DNA from: Aliihoeflea aestuarii
GTDB lineage: Bacteria; Pseudomonadota; Alphaproteobacteria; Rhizobiales; Rhizobiaceae
NCBI RefSeq assembly: GCF_024105665.1
Contig: NZ_JAAAMK010000008.1
Location: 62,001 to 126,000, forward strand
Reading direction: 5' to 3'
Length of the DNA: 64,000 nt
Part shown: positions 8,220-16,961 of the stretch, one piece after another
Position numbering within the stretch: the stretch's first letter is position 1
Layout: each line of letters begins with the position of its first letter
Notes under the pieces: model-generated
What the model was told of the DNA's origin: nothing
Seen by the model: the letters and a program-made list of their open reading frames with translations, nothing else
Databases searched by the model: none
Program-made: the position numbers and the translations under genes

Positions 8220-9059
8220 ATGGGTGAGATCGACCTTGACGCGCTGGCGCCCTGGCTGGGACGCACCGAGACTAAAGAAGACGTTCTGACGGAGGGGCTG
8301 ATCGACAAATTCCGCGCCACGCTCGGTCCGCATCTTTGGGACGGATCAGGCGATGTCCCGCTGGGAATTCATTGGTGCATTTCCCTTGATACCGTGCCAG
8401 CGACCGCCCTGTCAGAAGACGGCCATGCCGCAAGGGGTGGATTCCTACCCCCTGTCCCGCTGCCCGCCCGGATGTGGGCCGGCGGCGATGTTAAACATAT
8501 CGCGCCGCTGAAAATCGGCGAAACCATCACCCGGCGCTCTTCGATCAGGGATATTGTGGCCAAGCAGGGCCGTAGTGGACCATTGGTGTTTGTGACCGTC
8601 GAACATGAGTATCTGAGTGGCAACCGGCTTTGTATCCGGGAGCAGCAAACGATCGTTTATCGTGAGATTTCCACCCCCCGCACGGGCGAGAGCGCAGCTG
8701 ACGCGGGTGACCCCACCACGCTTAGATCGACGCTGACACCGGATCCTGTTCTTCTGTTTCGCTATTCGGCGCTGACGTTCAATGCCCATCGCATTCACTA
8801 TGATTACGTCTACGCCACCGAAACCGAAGCCTATTCCGGGCTTGTTGTGCATGGCCCATTGCAGGCCACGCTGCTTCTGAATCTGGCGGCGGATGCGTTG
8901 AAAACATCGCCCCACCGGTTTTCGTTCCGCGGCCTCGCGCCACTCACCCTGCCCTGCGAATTGCAACTGCACAATGAAGAGACCGGCACCTCCGGGACAG
9001 TCTGGTGTCAGGATCAAAACGGTCTTCGAAGCTTTTCCGCAGAGTACGCGGCTGTCTGA
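8220..9059 (+). CDS. FAS1-type/HTD2-like (double hot-dog) enoyl-CoA hydratase (operon A)
   Basis: A 279-residue protein of the family that includes mesaconyl-C4-CoA/3-methylfumaryl-CoA hydratase and mitochondrial HTD2. The start is the ATG eleven bases after the ACAD stop; a longer overlapping frame was rejected. An N-terminal FAS1_DH_region-type hot-dog (GGFLPPVPLPARMWAGG) is followed by a MaoC-type half with FNAHRIHYD around residues 187-195, typical of the hydratase His/Asp site. It should hydrate a 2-enoyl-CoA, possibly the carboxylated dioyl-CoA from the carboxylase, replacing the crotonase-type hydratase of leucine degradation (inference). It is the last gene of operon A. Confidence 0.85.
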   Translation: MGEIDLDALAPWLGRTETKEDVLTEGLIDKFRATLGPHLWDGSGDVPLGIHWCISLDTVPATALSEDGHAARGGFLPPVPLPARMWAGGDVKHIAPLKIGETITRRSSIRDIVAKQGRSGPLVFVTVEHEYLSGNRLCIREQQTIVYREISTPRTGESAADAGDPTTLRSTLTPDPVLLFRYSALTFNAHRIHYDYVYATETEAYSGLVVHGPLQATLLLNLAADALKTSPHRFSFRGLAPLTLPCELQLHNEETGTSGTVWCQDQNGLRSFSAEYAAV

Positions 9060-9088
9060 TCGGTTTCCTTTGGTAGCGGATTCAGTTG

Positions 9089-9117
9089 TTGACCAATTTT
9101 TCAAACATCTGTTAGGC
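9089..9117 (+). promoter_or_regulatory. Putative promoter with overlapping TetR-type operator
   Basis: A weak sigma70-like pair, TTGACC (9089-9094) and TTAGGC (9112-9117) with a 17-base spacer, precedes the liv operon. The imperfect inverted repeat CAAAC-ATCT-GTTAG (9102-9115) overlaps the -10. It has the same 5-4-5 form as sites at 51390 and 59951. A repressor bound here would block transcription. The repeat is visible; the promoter and regulator assignment are inference. Confidence 0.5.
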
Positions 9118-9182
9118 TGCGCGGAGAGACTTGGTAAAATAGACCAGGCAAACCTCTGAATTAAGAGGTGGGAGGAGGAACG

Positions 9183-9275
9183 ATGCGAGGAAAACTCGTA
9201 ACCAACGGAAAACCGTGCGGTCAGGCTATGCGTGCCTCCATGAGGTGTTGGGGAAAAGCACGGGTTGTAACATGA
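9183..9275 (+). CDS. 30-codon upstream ORF coupled to the ABC ATPase gene
   Basis: A small ORF with a near-perfect ribosome binding site (GGGAGGAGG just before the ATG). It encodes 30 residues rich in Arg, Lys and Gly and ends in a TGA that overlaps the ATG of the ABC ATPase at 9272 (ATGA). That ATPase gene has no good ribosome binding site of its own. The arrangement suggests translation starts at the short ORF and re-initiates on the ATPase gene. No family is recognised for the peptide. Confidence 0.5.
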   Translation: MRGKLVTNGKPCGQAMRASMRCWGKARVVT

Positions 9276-10051
9276 CCACGAATAACGGGCACGTATCGTC
9301 ACCGCTTGCGGTGCGTGGCGCAACTTTGAAATTTGGCGGTGTGACCGCGCTCGACGATGTGAGCATCTCCGTGGCCGACGATGAATTGCTTGCAATTATC
9401 GGTCCGAATGGTGCCGGAAAAACATCACTTCTGAACGTGACTGCGGGCTTCTACCGTCCGCAGAAGGGCCGTGTCGAATTGTCCGGGCAGGACGTGACCG
9501 GCCTGCGTGTTGACCAGATCGCCCGGCGCGGTCTGGCGCGGACGTTTCAGGGCACCCATCTTTTTGCCGGGCAGACGGTGGTGGAAAACATTATGATCGG
9601 CCGCCACATGCTGATGAAATCGAATGTAGTCCAGGCCTTTTTCCAGTTCGGTCCCGTGATGCGCGAGGAATCGGAACATCGTGAAGCCGCAGAGGAGATC
9701 ATCGATTTTCTCGAGATCGAGGCAATCCGCAACCGGCCCGTGGGCACGTTGGGGTATGGGTTGCGCAAGCGTGTCGATCTGGGCCGTGCATTGGCGCAGG
9801 AACCGTCGATCCTGCTGATGGATGAACCGATGGCCGGCATGAACTCGGAGGAAAAAGAAGACCTGGCGCGCTTCATTCTCGATGTGCGCGAGGCGCGCAA
9901 GATTCCGGTAGTTCTGGTGGAGCACGACATGGGCGTCGTGATGGACCTTGCCGACCGGATCGTGGTGCTGGATTTCGGGCGGGTCATCGCCGAAGGCACC
10001 CCGGAAGAAATCCAGAAGGACCCGGCTGTCATAAAGGCATATCTGGGGTAG
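9272..10051 (+). CDS. livG: ABC transporter ATP-binding protein, LivG-type
   Basis: A 259-residue ABC ATPase of the branched-chain amino acid uptake (HAAT) class. Walker A is GPNGAGKTS, the Q-loop region reads RTFQGTHLF, and Walker B is ILLMDEPMAGM followed by the H-loop VEHD. The signature segment (LGYGLRKRVDLGRAL) departs from the usual LSGGQ, reading GYGLRKR where LivG commonly has AYGxQRR. The chosen ATG overlaps the stop of the 30-codon upstream ORF; a GTG at 9215 would extend the frame but is less likely. It pairs with LivF to power the LivHM permease. Given the operon, the solute is likely a carboxylic acid rather than an amino acid (inference). Confidence 0.92.
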   Translation: MTTNNGHVSSPLAVRGATLKFGGVTALDDVSISVADDELLAIIGPNGAGKTSLLNVTAGFYRPQKGRVELSGQDVTGLRVDQIARRGLARTFQGTHLFAGQTVVENIMIGRHMLMKSNVVQAFFQFGPVMREESEHREAAEEIIDFLEIEAIRNRPVGTLGYGLRKRVDLGRALAQEPSILLMDEPMAGMNSEEKEDLARFILDVREARKIPVVLVEHDMGVVMDLADRIVVLDFGRVIAEGTPEEIQKDPAVIKAYLG

Positions 10052-10055
10052 CGGC

Positions 10056-12053
10056 ATGGTCAAACAACGGACAGCAATGGTCTTTTCGGACCCAGCAGTG
10101 ACACATAGCGAAACCCTGCCGCAGGTTTTGCTCGCGCGAGCGACATCCACACCGACCAACCTCGCCGAACGGCACAAGCGCCTGGGCATCTGGCGTGAAT
10201 TCACCTGGGCCGATGTTCTTGACAGGGTTCGCGCCCTGGCTCTCGGGTTGGAGAACCTGGGCTTGTCGGCTGGCGAATCCGTCATGATGATTGGCGAAAA
10301 CGAACCCGAACATTTCTGGGCTGAATACGCCGTCCAGTCGTTAGGCGGCAAAGTCCTGTCTGTCTATCCGGATCAAAACGCTGAAGAGATTCTGTATCTG
10401 GCCGAAGACTCGCAAACGCGGGTTTTTCTGGCGCAGGATCAGGAGCAGGTCGATAAATGCATCGAGATTGCGGGCAAGTACTCGGGCGCCCTGGCGGTCG
10501 TTTACTGGGACGATTCCGGTCTGTGGGGCTATGATCATCCCCTGTTGCATTCGTTTGAAAGTGTGAGCGCGGCAGGGCGTCAGATCCACGCCAAGGAACC
10601 CGCCAGATTTGAAGAACACGTAAAACGTGGACGGGCGGACGATACCGCCTTGCTGTCCTATACTTCGGGGACCACGGGAAAACCCAAGGGCGTTGTCATC
10701 AGCCATCGCTACCTGTTCGACAATTGCTCGCGGGTGATGGGGGCAATCGAAATCGCGCCGGGCACCGAATACCTGACCTACATTTCGCCTGCCTGGGTCA
10801 CGGAACAGATTTTCGGCCTGTCGATCGGTTTGATCGCGCCCATGGTCGTCAATTTTCCCGAAGGCCCTGAAGACGTACTGACCAACATTCGCGAACTGGC
10901 GGTTGATGCACTGGTGTTCAGTCCGCGCCAGTGGGAAAACCTCGCCTCCATCGTTCAGGCCCGGATGCTGGGCGCGGGCAAGTTCCGCAATGCGATGTAC
11001 AATTGGGGCATGAAGGTTGGCCGCAACGTTTACGTCGAGCGGCTGGAAGGGCGTAGCCCCAGCCTTGCCGCACGCCTGCAGCTTCCCTTTGCCGAAGCTC
11101 TGGTGCTGCATCACCTGCGCGACAATCTTGGCCTTGGTAAGGCCAAAAACGCAATGAGCGGCGGCGCCCTGATGGCACCTGACGTCTTTCGTATGTTCCA
11201 CGCGATGGGGGTTAAGCTGCGCAACGTGTATGGCGCGACCGAAATCGGCCTTCTGACCGCGCATGTCGGCGAAAGCTATCAGCTGGAAACCAGCGGCAGC
11301 TGGATGCAAAGCAACACGAACTACGGCGAACCGCTGGAATACAGGGTCTCGGACGAAGGGGAGCTTCAGGTGCGTGGCGGATCGGGCTTCGGCGGCTATC
11401 ACGGCAAGCCCGAAAAGACCGCAGAGGTGCTGACCGAAGACGGTTGGTACAAGACCGGTGATGCGGTCTCGATGACCGACGACGGCGAGCTATTGTTCTT
11501 TGACCGTGTCAAGGACATGCGCCGCCTGGCAAACGGTCACAGCTATCCGCCGCAGTTCATCGAAACGCGGTTGCGGTATAGCCCCTTCATCAAGGACCTC
11601 ATGACATTGGGCGACGAACGCCGGAATTTCGTCAGCGCGCTTATCAATATCGATATGGAAGTTCTCGGGCGTTGGGCGGAAGAGAACAAGATCAGCTTTT
11701 CGACCTACACCGATCTGTCGCAGAAACCCGAAGTTCTGGACCTTATCAAAGGCGAAGTGGCGCGCATCAATGCGCTCCTGCCCGAAGGCTCGCGCGTGGC
11801 ACGTTTTGCGAATTTTCCCAAGGAACTCGACCCGGATGAAGGCGAGTTGACCCGCAGCCGAAAGCTTCGCCGGGCCTTTCTGGAGGAACGGTATGCCAAG
11901 CTCGTCGAGGCGATCTATGCTGGCGATGACGAGACAGATCTCGAAATCGCTGTGACCTATCAGGACGGTCGTCAAGGCGTTCTCAAGACCACGGTTCGCG
12001 TGTCGGATGTTGAAAACGCATCGAAGGCTGCCAAGCGGCAGTCCAAATCTTAA
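10056..12053 (+). CDS. Long-chain-type acyl-CoA synthetase (AMP-forming) within the liv operon
   Basis: A 665-residue adenylate-forming enzyme of the long-chain fatty acyl-CoA synthetase type. The AMP-binding P-loop is YTSGTTGKPKG, the A5 motif is YGATE, and GDAVSMTDDGELLFFDRVKD carries the A7/A8 hinge. It begins five bases after livG; an alternative ATG lies at 10077. Ligases of this type often sit between livG and livH genes, consistent with trapping the imported acid as its CoA ester at the membrane (inference). The specific acid is unknown. Confidence 0.9.
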   Translation: MVKQRTAMVFSDPAVTHSETLPQVLLARATSTPTNLAERHKRLGIWREFTWADVLDRVRALALGLENLGLSAGESVMMIGENEPEHFWAEYAVQSLGGKVLSVYPDQNAEEILYLAEDSQTRVFLAQDQEQVDKCIEIAGKYSGALAVVYWDDSGLWGYDHPLLHSFESVSAAGRQIHAKEPARFEEHVKRGRADDTALLSYTSGTTGKPKGVVISHRYLFDNCSRVMGAIEIAPGTEYLTYISPAWVTEQIFGLSIGLIAPMVVNFPEGPEDVLTNIRELAVDALVFSPRQWENLASIVQARMLGAGKFRNAMYNWGMKVGRNVYVERLEGRSPSLAARLQLPFAEALVLHHLRDNLGLGKAKNAMSGGALMAPDVFRMFHAMGVKLRNVYGATEIGLLTAHVGESYQLETSGSWMQSNTNYGEPLEYRVSDEGELQVRGGSGFGGYHGKPEKTAEVLTEDGWYKTGDAVSMTDDGELLFFDRVKDMRRLANGHSYPPQFIETRLRYSPFIKDLMTLGDERRNFVSALINIDMEVLGRWAEENKISFSTYTDLSQKPEVLDLIKGEVARINALLPEGSRVARFANFPKELDPDEGELTRSRKLRRAFLEERYAKLVEAIYAGDDETDLEIAVTYQDGRQGVLKTTVRVSDVENASKAAKRQSKS

Positions 12054-12068
12054 AGGAGGTCGGCGACA

Positions 12069-12953
12069 ATGGTCTATTTCATCAATGACATCATTACCGG
12101 GGCTTTGATCGGCCTTCTGTATTCGCTGGTGGCCATGGGCTTTGTTGTGATTTATCGCGCCAGCAAGGTGTTCAACTTCGCGCAGGGCGAGCTTGTGATC
12201 ATCGGCGGGTTCATCGTCTGGTTCACAACGATGCAAGCGGGGCTTAGCCTTTGGTTGTCGATACCCCTTTCGCTGGTTCTGGCCGGGCTGGTCGGGTACG
12301 CAATCGAACGGATTTTCCTGACAAAGCTGATCGGTGAATCGGTTTTCTCGATGGTCATGGTCACCGTCGGTCTTCTGATCCTGCTGCGCGGTCTGGTGCT
12401 GCTTGTGTTCGGTCCCGCCGTGCGGCCCTTCCCGATCATTTTCCCGCTGAAACCCTTGTTCCTCGGCGACATGTTGATCCCGATGAACCTCCTGATAGGC
12501 GGGATCATCACCATTGTCGCCGCCGTCGGCCTGTCGTGGTTCTTCAACCGGACCCGGTCCGGCCTGCGGATGACCGCCGTGGCGGAAGACCACGTCGTGG
12601 CCTCCTCGATGGGCATTTCGGTGAAAGGCTCGATTGCCTTTGCCTGGGTTCTCGGGGCAATCCTGTCCACAATTGGTGCGATGATCTTTCTCAGCGGCAA
12701 ATCGCTGACCTTCCTGGCCTCGGATATCGGGTTCGCGGCCCTGCCGGTGGCGCTGTTTGCCGGGCTGGAATCCATCGGCGGGCTGATCCTTGCGGGCGTG
12801 ATTATCGGCATCGTCCAGAGCCTGACAACCAACTATCTTGACCCGCTGATCGGAGGGTCACTGGGCAGCGTTGTCCCCTATATCATCATGCTTGCCATTC
12901 TGCTGATCCGACCGACCGGCCTGTTCGGCTGGCGCACAATTGAACGGGTGTAA
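12069..12953 (+). CDS. livH: ABC transporter permease, LivH-type
   Basis: A 294-residue hydrophobic protein with about eight membrane segments. It has the early LivH hallmark (GLLYSLVAMGFVVIYRASKVFNFAQGE), which includes the FNFAQGE motif. It is preceded by a full AAAGGAGGT ribosome binding site, so high expression is expected. It forms the inner-membrane channel with LivM, which starts three bases after its stop. Confidence 0.93.
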   Translation: MVYFINDIITGALIGLLYSLVAMGFVVIYRASKVFNFAQGELVIIGGFIVWFTTMQAGLSLWLSIPLSLVLAGLVGYAIERIFLTKLIGESVFSMVMVTVGLLILLRGLVLLVFGPAVRPFPIIFPLKPLFLGDMLIPMNLLIGGIITIVAAVGLSWFFNRTRSGLRMTAVAEDHVVASSMGISVKGSIAFAWVLGAILSTIGAMIFLSGKSLTFLASDIGFAALPVALFAGLESIGGLILAGVIIGIVQSLTTNYLDPLIGGSLGSVVPYIIMLAILLIRPTGLFGWRTIERV

Positions 12954-12956
12954 TCC

Positions 12957-14009
12957 ATGGACCCTTCCGGCGTATTCCCGACAAGCTATCGCAGTGACAG
13001 ACGTTTGATCCGAACGCGCTGGCAGTTTCTGGCCCTCGTCGTATTCATGGCTCTACTGCTGTTGGCGCCTTACCTGGTGAGCAGCCGTATCATCGCTATC
13101 CTGAATATGATGATGATCAGCGCCGTCATCGCCGTCGGGCTTCAGATCTGCACCGGCTATGCGGGCCAGATCAACCTGGGTCAGGCGGCTTTCATGGGGG
13201 TCGGGGCCTATACGGCCTCGATACTGGCCTCGAAGACCGGCCTTACGTTTCTGCTGACCATTCCTCTGGCCGGGCTCTCGGCTGCGCTGTTCGGCTTTCT
13301 CTTTGGCTTGACCGCGGCGCGGATCAAGGGGTTCTATCTGGCACTGACCACGATTGCAGCTCAGTTCCTGTTCCACTTTGCCGTATTGAACCTGCCGTCT
13401 ACCTGGCTGGGTGGATCGAACGGTATCACCGTGCCCCCGGCCGAGCTTTTCGGGCTGCGATTTGTCAGCGAATCTTCGCAGTTCTATCTGAATTTCGCGG
13501 TCACCGCGATCATGGTGGCGGGCGCGTTCGGGATCGTTCGGTCACGCTTCGGCCGTGCCTTCGTGGCGGTCAGGGATGATGACGTGGCCGCGGGTATAAT
13601 GGGGATCAATGTCGCGGCCACAAAGGCAAATGCCTTCCTGATCGGCGCTTTCTATGCGGGCGTCGGCGGGGCGCTTTGGGCCTATCTGATCCGCTTCGTG
13701 GGGGTAGACCAGTTCACCCTGTTTCACTCGATCTTCTTCGTCGCGATGATCATCGTCGGCGGGATGGGTTCAATCGTGGGGGCCCTGATCGGCGTCTTCA
13801 TTATCCGCATCATCCAGGAAATTATCGCGACGGTCGGCCCCAATATCGCCGACTCGGTATCATTCCTTGGCGGTGACATCGTGTTCGCTGGCATGAATGT
13901 CGTTCTTGGCGGCGTGATCGCATTGTTTATGATCCTCGAACCCAAGGGGCTGATGCACCGCTGGAACATCCTGAAGTCGTCATACCGTATCTGGCCGTTT
14001 CCTTACTGA
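12957..14009 (+). CDS. livM: ABC transporter permease, LivM-type
   Basis: A 350-residue permease with around ten hydrophobic segments and the LivM hallmark GYAGQINLGQAAFMGVGAY near residue 65. The segment GMGSIVGALIGVFII near the C-terminus is also typical. The N-terminal cytoplasmic tail is longer than in minimal LivM proteins. It is the second permease half of the importer. Confidence 0.93.
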   Translation: MDPSGVFPTSYRSDRRLIRTRWQFLALVVFMALLLLAPYLVSSRIIAILNMMMISAVIAVGLQICTGYAGQINLGQAAFMGVGAYTASILASKTGLTFLLTIPLAGLSAALFGFLFGLTAARIKGFYLALTTIAAQFLFHFAVLNLPSTWLGGSNGITVPPAELFGLRFVSESSQFYLNFAVTAIMVAGAFGIVRSRFGRAFVAVRDDDVAAGIMGINVAATKANAFLIGAFYAGVGGALWAYLIRFVGVDQFTLFHSIFFVAMIIVGGMGSIVGALIGVFIIRIIQEIIATVGPNIADSVSFLGGDIVFAGMNVVLGGVIALFMILEPKGLMHRWNILKSSYRIWPFPY

Positions 14010-14043
14010 GAAATAGAGCGGCTCTAAACCTGGGAGGAAGAAT

Positions 14044-15282
14044 ATGACTTACCAATCGAATCGAGGTCTTCGCGGCTTTCTGGCTGCGGCTGCCTTGGCG
14101 GCCGCGGCGACCATGCCTTTGAAGGCGCAGGCCGAAGAGACCTATAATCTGGCCCTGCTGTCGGACTTTTCCGGCCCTTATGCTGACATCATGCCCATTC
14201 TGGCCGGCGGACGTGAGGCTGTGTTCACCTGGTGGAATGAAACCCGCGGCAAGGAACTTGGCGTCACGCTGAACTACAAAAACTACGAAACCCGCTATGA
14301 CGCGGCACAGGTGGCAAGTCTCTGGCCCGGGATCAAATCGGAACTGGACCCGATTGCGGTTGTCGGCCTCGGCGGGCCCGACGTCGCGGCCCTTTCCGAA
14401 CGCCTGCCGGAAGACAAAATCCCGATGTTCATGGCCACAGCGGCCTACGGTTTTGCCTGGCAACCGGATGCCTGGATTTTCAACCCACGCCCGACCTATT
14501 CGCACGAAAGTGTCGGCTTTCTGAACTGGATGCGTGAACAGCGCGGCGGAGACGAACCGCTCAAGGTTGCGATCCTCGCCTCAGAAGCATCGCCTGCCTA
14601 TGTCGACATGGCAAAGGGCATTGAACTCTATGCCGAAGAGCACCCCGAGGAGATCGACCTCGTCGAGGTCATCTATACCGAAGTTCAACCCACCGATCTG
14701 ACGGGGCAAATGCGCCGCGTTGTACGAGCCGGGGCCGAGGTGCTGGTAATCCAAACGAACACCTCTATCGTGGTTGCCGCGAAACGTGGGCTGCAGGCCA
14801 ACGGGGCGAACATCCCGATCATGATGAGTTCGCATAACGGGCTTCCAGCCTCGGGTAGCGCGCTTGGCGGGCTTGAGCAAATGGAGGGGGACTTTGAAGC
14901 CTACGGCATGGTGATTGCGGCCGATGAGGACACTCCCGCGCGACAATTCTACGAGACATTGGTTGCCGATTACGGACTCGAAGCACCTTGGAACGTCGTG
15001 ACCGCAATGGGCGTATCTCAGGGTCTCTATACCGTGACCGTGATCGATCACGCGATCGAGGCGAACGGCGCCGAGGGCCTGACCGGAGAGATGGTACGTG
15101 AGGCGCTTTTTGCCAAACCGATCACCACCGAAGAAACCCATGGGTTCCTGCCGACCTTGTCCTTTACGCCAGAAGCACCGTTCCCATTGGAAGGCCTCAA
15201 AGTGAATGTGGGCACCGTCAAAGATGGGAAAATCACCACCGCGGCAACGGGTGTCGACGTTCCGCAAGTTGAGAAATGGTGA
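14044..15282 (+). CDS. livK: Periplasmic substrate-binding protein, LivK-type (Peripla_BP_6)
   Basis: A 412-residue binding protein with a Sec signal peptide: a basic start, a hydrophobic AAAALAAAATM core and a likely cleavage after AQA at about residue 30. The mature part starts ETYNLALLSDFSGPYAD, the usual type I periplasmic-binding opening. TGGGAGGAAGAAT precedes the ATG. It delivers the solute to LivHM. Proteins of this subgroup near ligases and acyl-CoA dehydrogenases often bind aromatic or aliphatic acids rather than amino acids, so the ligand is open. Confidence 0.9.
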   Translation: MTYQSNRGLRGFLAAAALAAAATMPLKAQAEETYNLALLSDFSGPYADIMPILAGGREAVFTWWNETRGKELGVTLNYKNYETRYDAAQVASLWPGIKSELDPIAVVGLGGPDVAALSERLPEDKIPMFMATAAYGFAWQPDAWIFNPRPTYSHESVGFLNWMREQRGGDEPLKVAILASEASPAYVDMAKGIELYAEEHPEEIDLVEVIYTEVQPTDLTGQMRRVVRAGAEVLVIQTNTSIVVAAKRGLQANGANIPIMMSSHNGLPASGSALGGLEQMEGDFEAYGMVIAADEDTPARQFYETLVADYGLEAPWNVVTAMGVSQGLYTVTVIDHAIEANGAEGLTGEMVREALFAKPITTEETHGFLPTLSFTPEAPFPLEGLKVNVGTVKDGKITTAATGVDVPQVEKW

Positions 15283-15290
15283 ATTAATCC

Positions 15291-15312
15291 GGGCGCCGCA
15301 GTCGCGGCGCCC
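15291..15312 (+). terminator. Strong intra-operon hairpin between livK and livF
   Basis: A perfect 9-bp GC stem (GGGCGCCGC, loop AGTC, GCGGCGCCC) lies nine bases after the livK stop. No T-run follows, so it is unlikely to be a full rho-independent terminator. A 3'-stabilising or attenuating hairpin that raises the binding protein over the ATPase is plausible, as in other periplasmic-binding-protein operons (inference). Confidence 0.55.
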
Positions 15313-15337
15313 GTTCTGATCCTTAGCCCCGGGCAAT

Positions 15338-16135
15338 ATGACCATGCTGGAACTCAACAACGTAGAGGTGACATATTCCGACGTCATCCTGGCGCTCAAA
15401 GGCGTGTCCATGACAGTCCGTGCGGGACAATGTGTTGCTCTGCTCGGTGGCAATGGCGCAGGAAAAAGCACGACGCTTAAAGCCATCTCGGGAACGCTCA
15501 AATCCGAGGATGGAACCGTTTCGGCGGGGTCCATCGTTCTGGACGGAACTCCCATTCAGAACATGGAAGCCTCGGAAGTCGTGAAGAACGGTCTCATCCA
15601 TGTGATGGAAGGGCGGCGCGTTTTGCGGCATCTGACGTCAGAGCAAAACCTGATCGTCGGCGGGCACATGGTGCCCAACTCCGCCGAGCTGAAAAAGCGC
15701 CTGGACCATGTTTACACCTTGATGCCCCGGCTTGCGGACCTGCGCAACCGCACCTCTGGCTTCATGTCTGGTGGCGAACAACAACTGCTGCTGATCGGCC
15801 GGGCCATGATGGCCAGCCCCAAGATCATCGCGATCGACGAACCGTCGTTGGGATTGGCCCCGATGATGGTCCGGGATGTTTATGAAGTGCTCAAGCAGCT
15901 CAAGTCAGAAGGCACGACCTTCTTCCTGGTCGAACAAAACAGCGCCGCGGCGCTATCGATCGCCGACTATGCCTATGTGATGGAGAACGGCCGGATCGTG
16001 ATGGACGGCCCTGCCGACAAGCTCGCTGACAACGAGGACATCAAGGAATTCTATCTCGGCGTAACCGCATCGGGCGAGCGCAAAAGCTATCGAGATATCA
16101 AACACTATCGCCGCCGGAAGAGATGGCTGGGATAG
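15338..16135 (+). CDS. livF: ABC transporter ATP-binding protein, LivF-type
   Basis: A 265-residue ATPase with Walker A LLGGNGAGKST, signature region SGGEQQLLLIGRAMM and Walker B IIAIDEPSLGLAP followed by VEQN, the Gln/Asn variant typical of LivF. The C-terminus carries an extra basic tail (SYRDIKHYRRRKRW). The start could be 15338 or the ATG at 15344; neither has a strong ribosome binding site. It completes the five-part importer. Confidence 0.92.
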   Translation: MTMLELNNVEVTYSDVILALKGVSMTVRAGQCVALLGGNGAGKSTTLKAISGTLKSEDGTVSAGSIVLDGTPIQNMEASEVVKNGLIHVMEGRRVLRHLTSEQNLIVGGHMVPNSAELKKRLDHVYTLMPRLADLRNRTSGFMSGGEQQLLLIGRAMMASPKIIAIDEPSLGLAPMMVRDVYEVLKQLKSEGTTFFLVEQNSAAALSIADYAYVMENGRIVMDGPADKLADNEDIKEFYLGVTASGERKSYRDIKHYRRRKRWLG

Positions 16136-16147
16136 AAAGGAGCGAAG

Positions 16148-16936
16148 ATGAGTAACCTGCTTTCCATCAAAGGTCGTACCGCATTTGTAACCGGAGCGGG
16201 GCAAGGCGTTGGTCGGCAAGTCGCGCTTTATCTGGCGGAACACGGAGCCGGTGCCATCGTTGTCAACGATTTTCACGCCGAACGGGCCGAAAGCGTTGCC
16301 GCGGAAGTGGAGGCAGCGGGTGCAAAGGCTCTGCCGCTCGCCTTCGACGTCTCGGATTTCGACGCGGTTGGCGCGGCGTTTGCCGAAACGCAGACCACAT
16401 TTGGCGGCGTGGATATTCTGGTCAACAATGCGGGCAACGCCGGGCCGACATCGCGGCTCGACGATCTGGTCCCTTTTTGGGAATCCGATCCCGATGAATG
16501 GCGCCGCTGGATGGCCACCAATTTCGATGGGGTGCTGAACTGCACCCGTCACGCCATGCCGTTGATGGTTAACAGTGGCTATGGGCGCATTGTGACCGTC
16601 ATTTCCGACGCCGGCCGTGTCGGTGAACCGCATCTGGCGGTTTATTCCGGGGCCAAGGCCGGTGCGGCCGGCTTCATGCGGGCAATTGCAAAGGCCGGCG
16701 GCCGGTTCGGGATCACCGCGAATTGCGTCGCCTTGGGGGGCACAAGAACTCCGGCTGTCGCCGACCTGATCCCGGATGCAAAGACCGAGAAGCGGGCATT
16801 GTCGCAATACGTGATCCGCCGTCTGGGCGAGCCGGAAGACCCCGCCGGAATGATCCTGTTCCTCTGCTCGGATGCTGCCAGCTGGATCACCGGACAGACC
16901 TATCCAGTGAATGGTGGGTATTCGTTTGCCTGCTAG
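16148..16936 (+). CDS. SDR family oxidoreductase
   Basis: A 262-residue classical SDR: TGAGQGVG cofactor motif near residue 16, NNAG near residue 95, and YSGAK with catalytic Tyr and Lys. The C-terminal GQTYPVNGGYSF is the common FabG/BKD-like ending. GAAAGGAGCGAAG gives a good ribosome binding site. It is the last gene of the liv operon and converges on the CaiB gene 25 bases away. It probably oxidises a hydroxyacyl-CoA intermediate (inference). Confidence 0.85.
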   Translation: MSNLLSIKGRTAFVTGAGQGVGRQVALYLAEHGAGAIVVNDFHAERAESVAAEVEAAGAKALPLAFDVSDFDAVGAAFAETQTTFGGVDILVNNAGNAGPTSRLDDLVPFWESDPDEWRRWMATNFDGVLNCTRHAMPLMVNSGYGRIVTVISDAGRVGEPHLAVYSGAKAGAAGFMRAIAKAGGRFGITANCVALGGTRTPAVADLIPDAKTEKRALSQYVIRRLGEPEDPAGMILFLCSDAASWITGQTYPVNGGYSFAC

Positions 16937-16961
16937 AGTAGACATCGACCAACCGCCGCCT

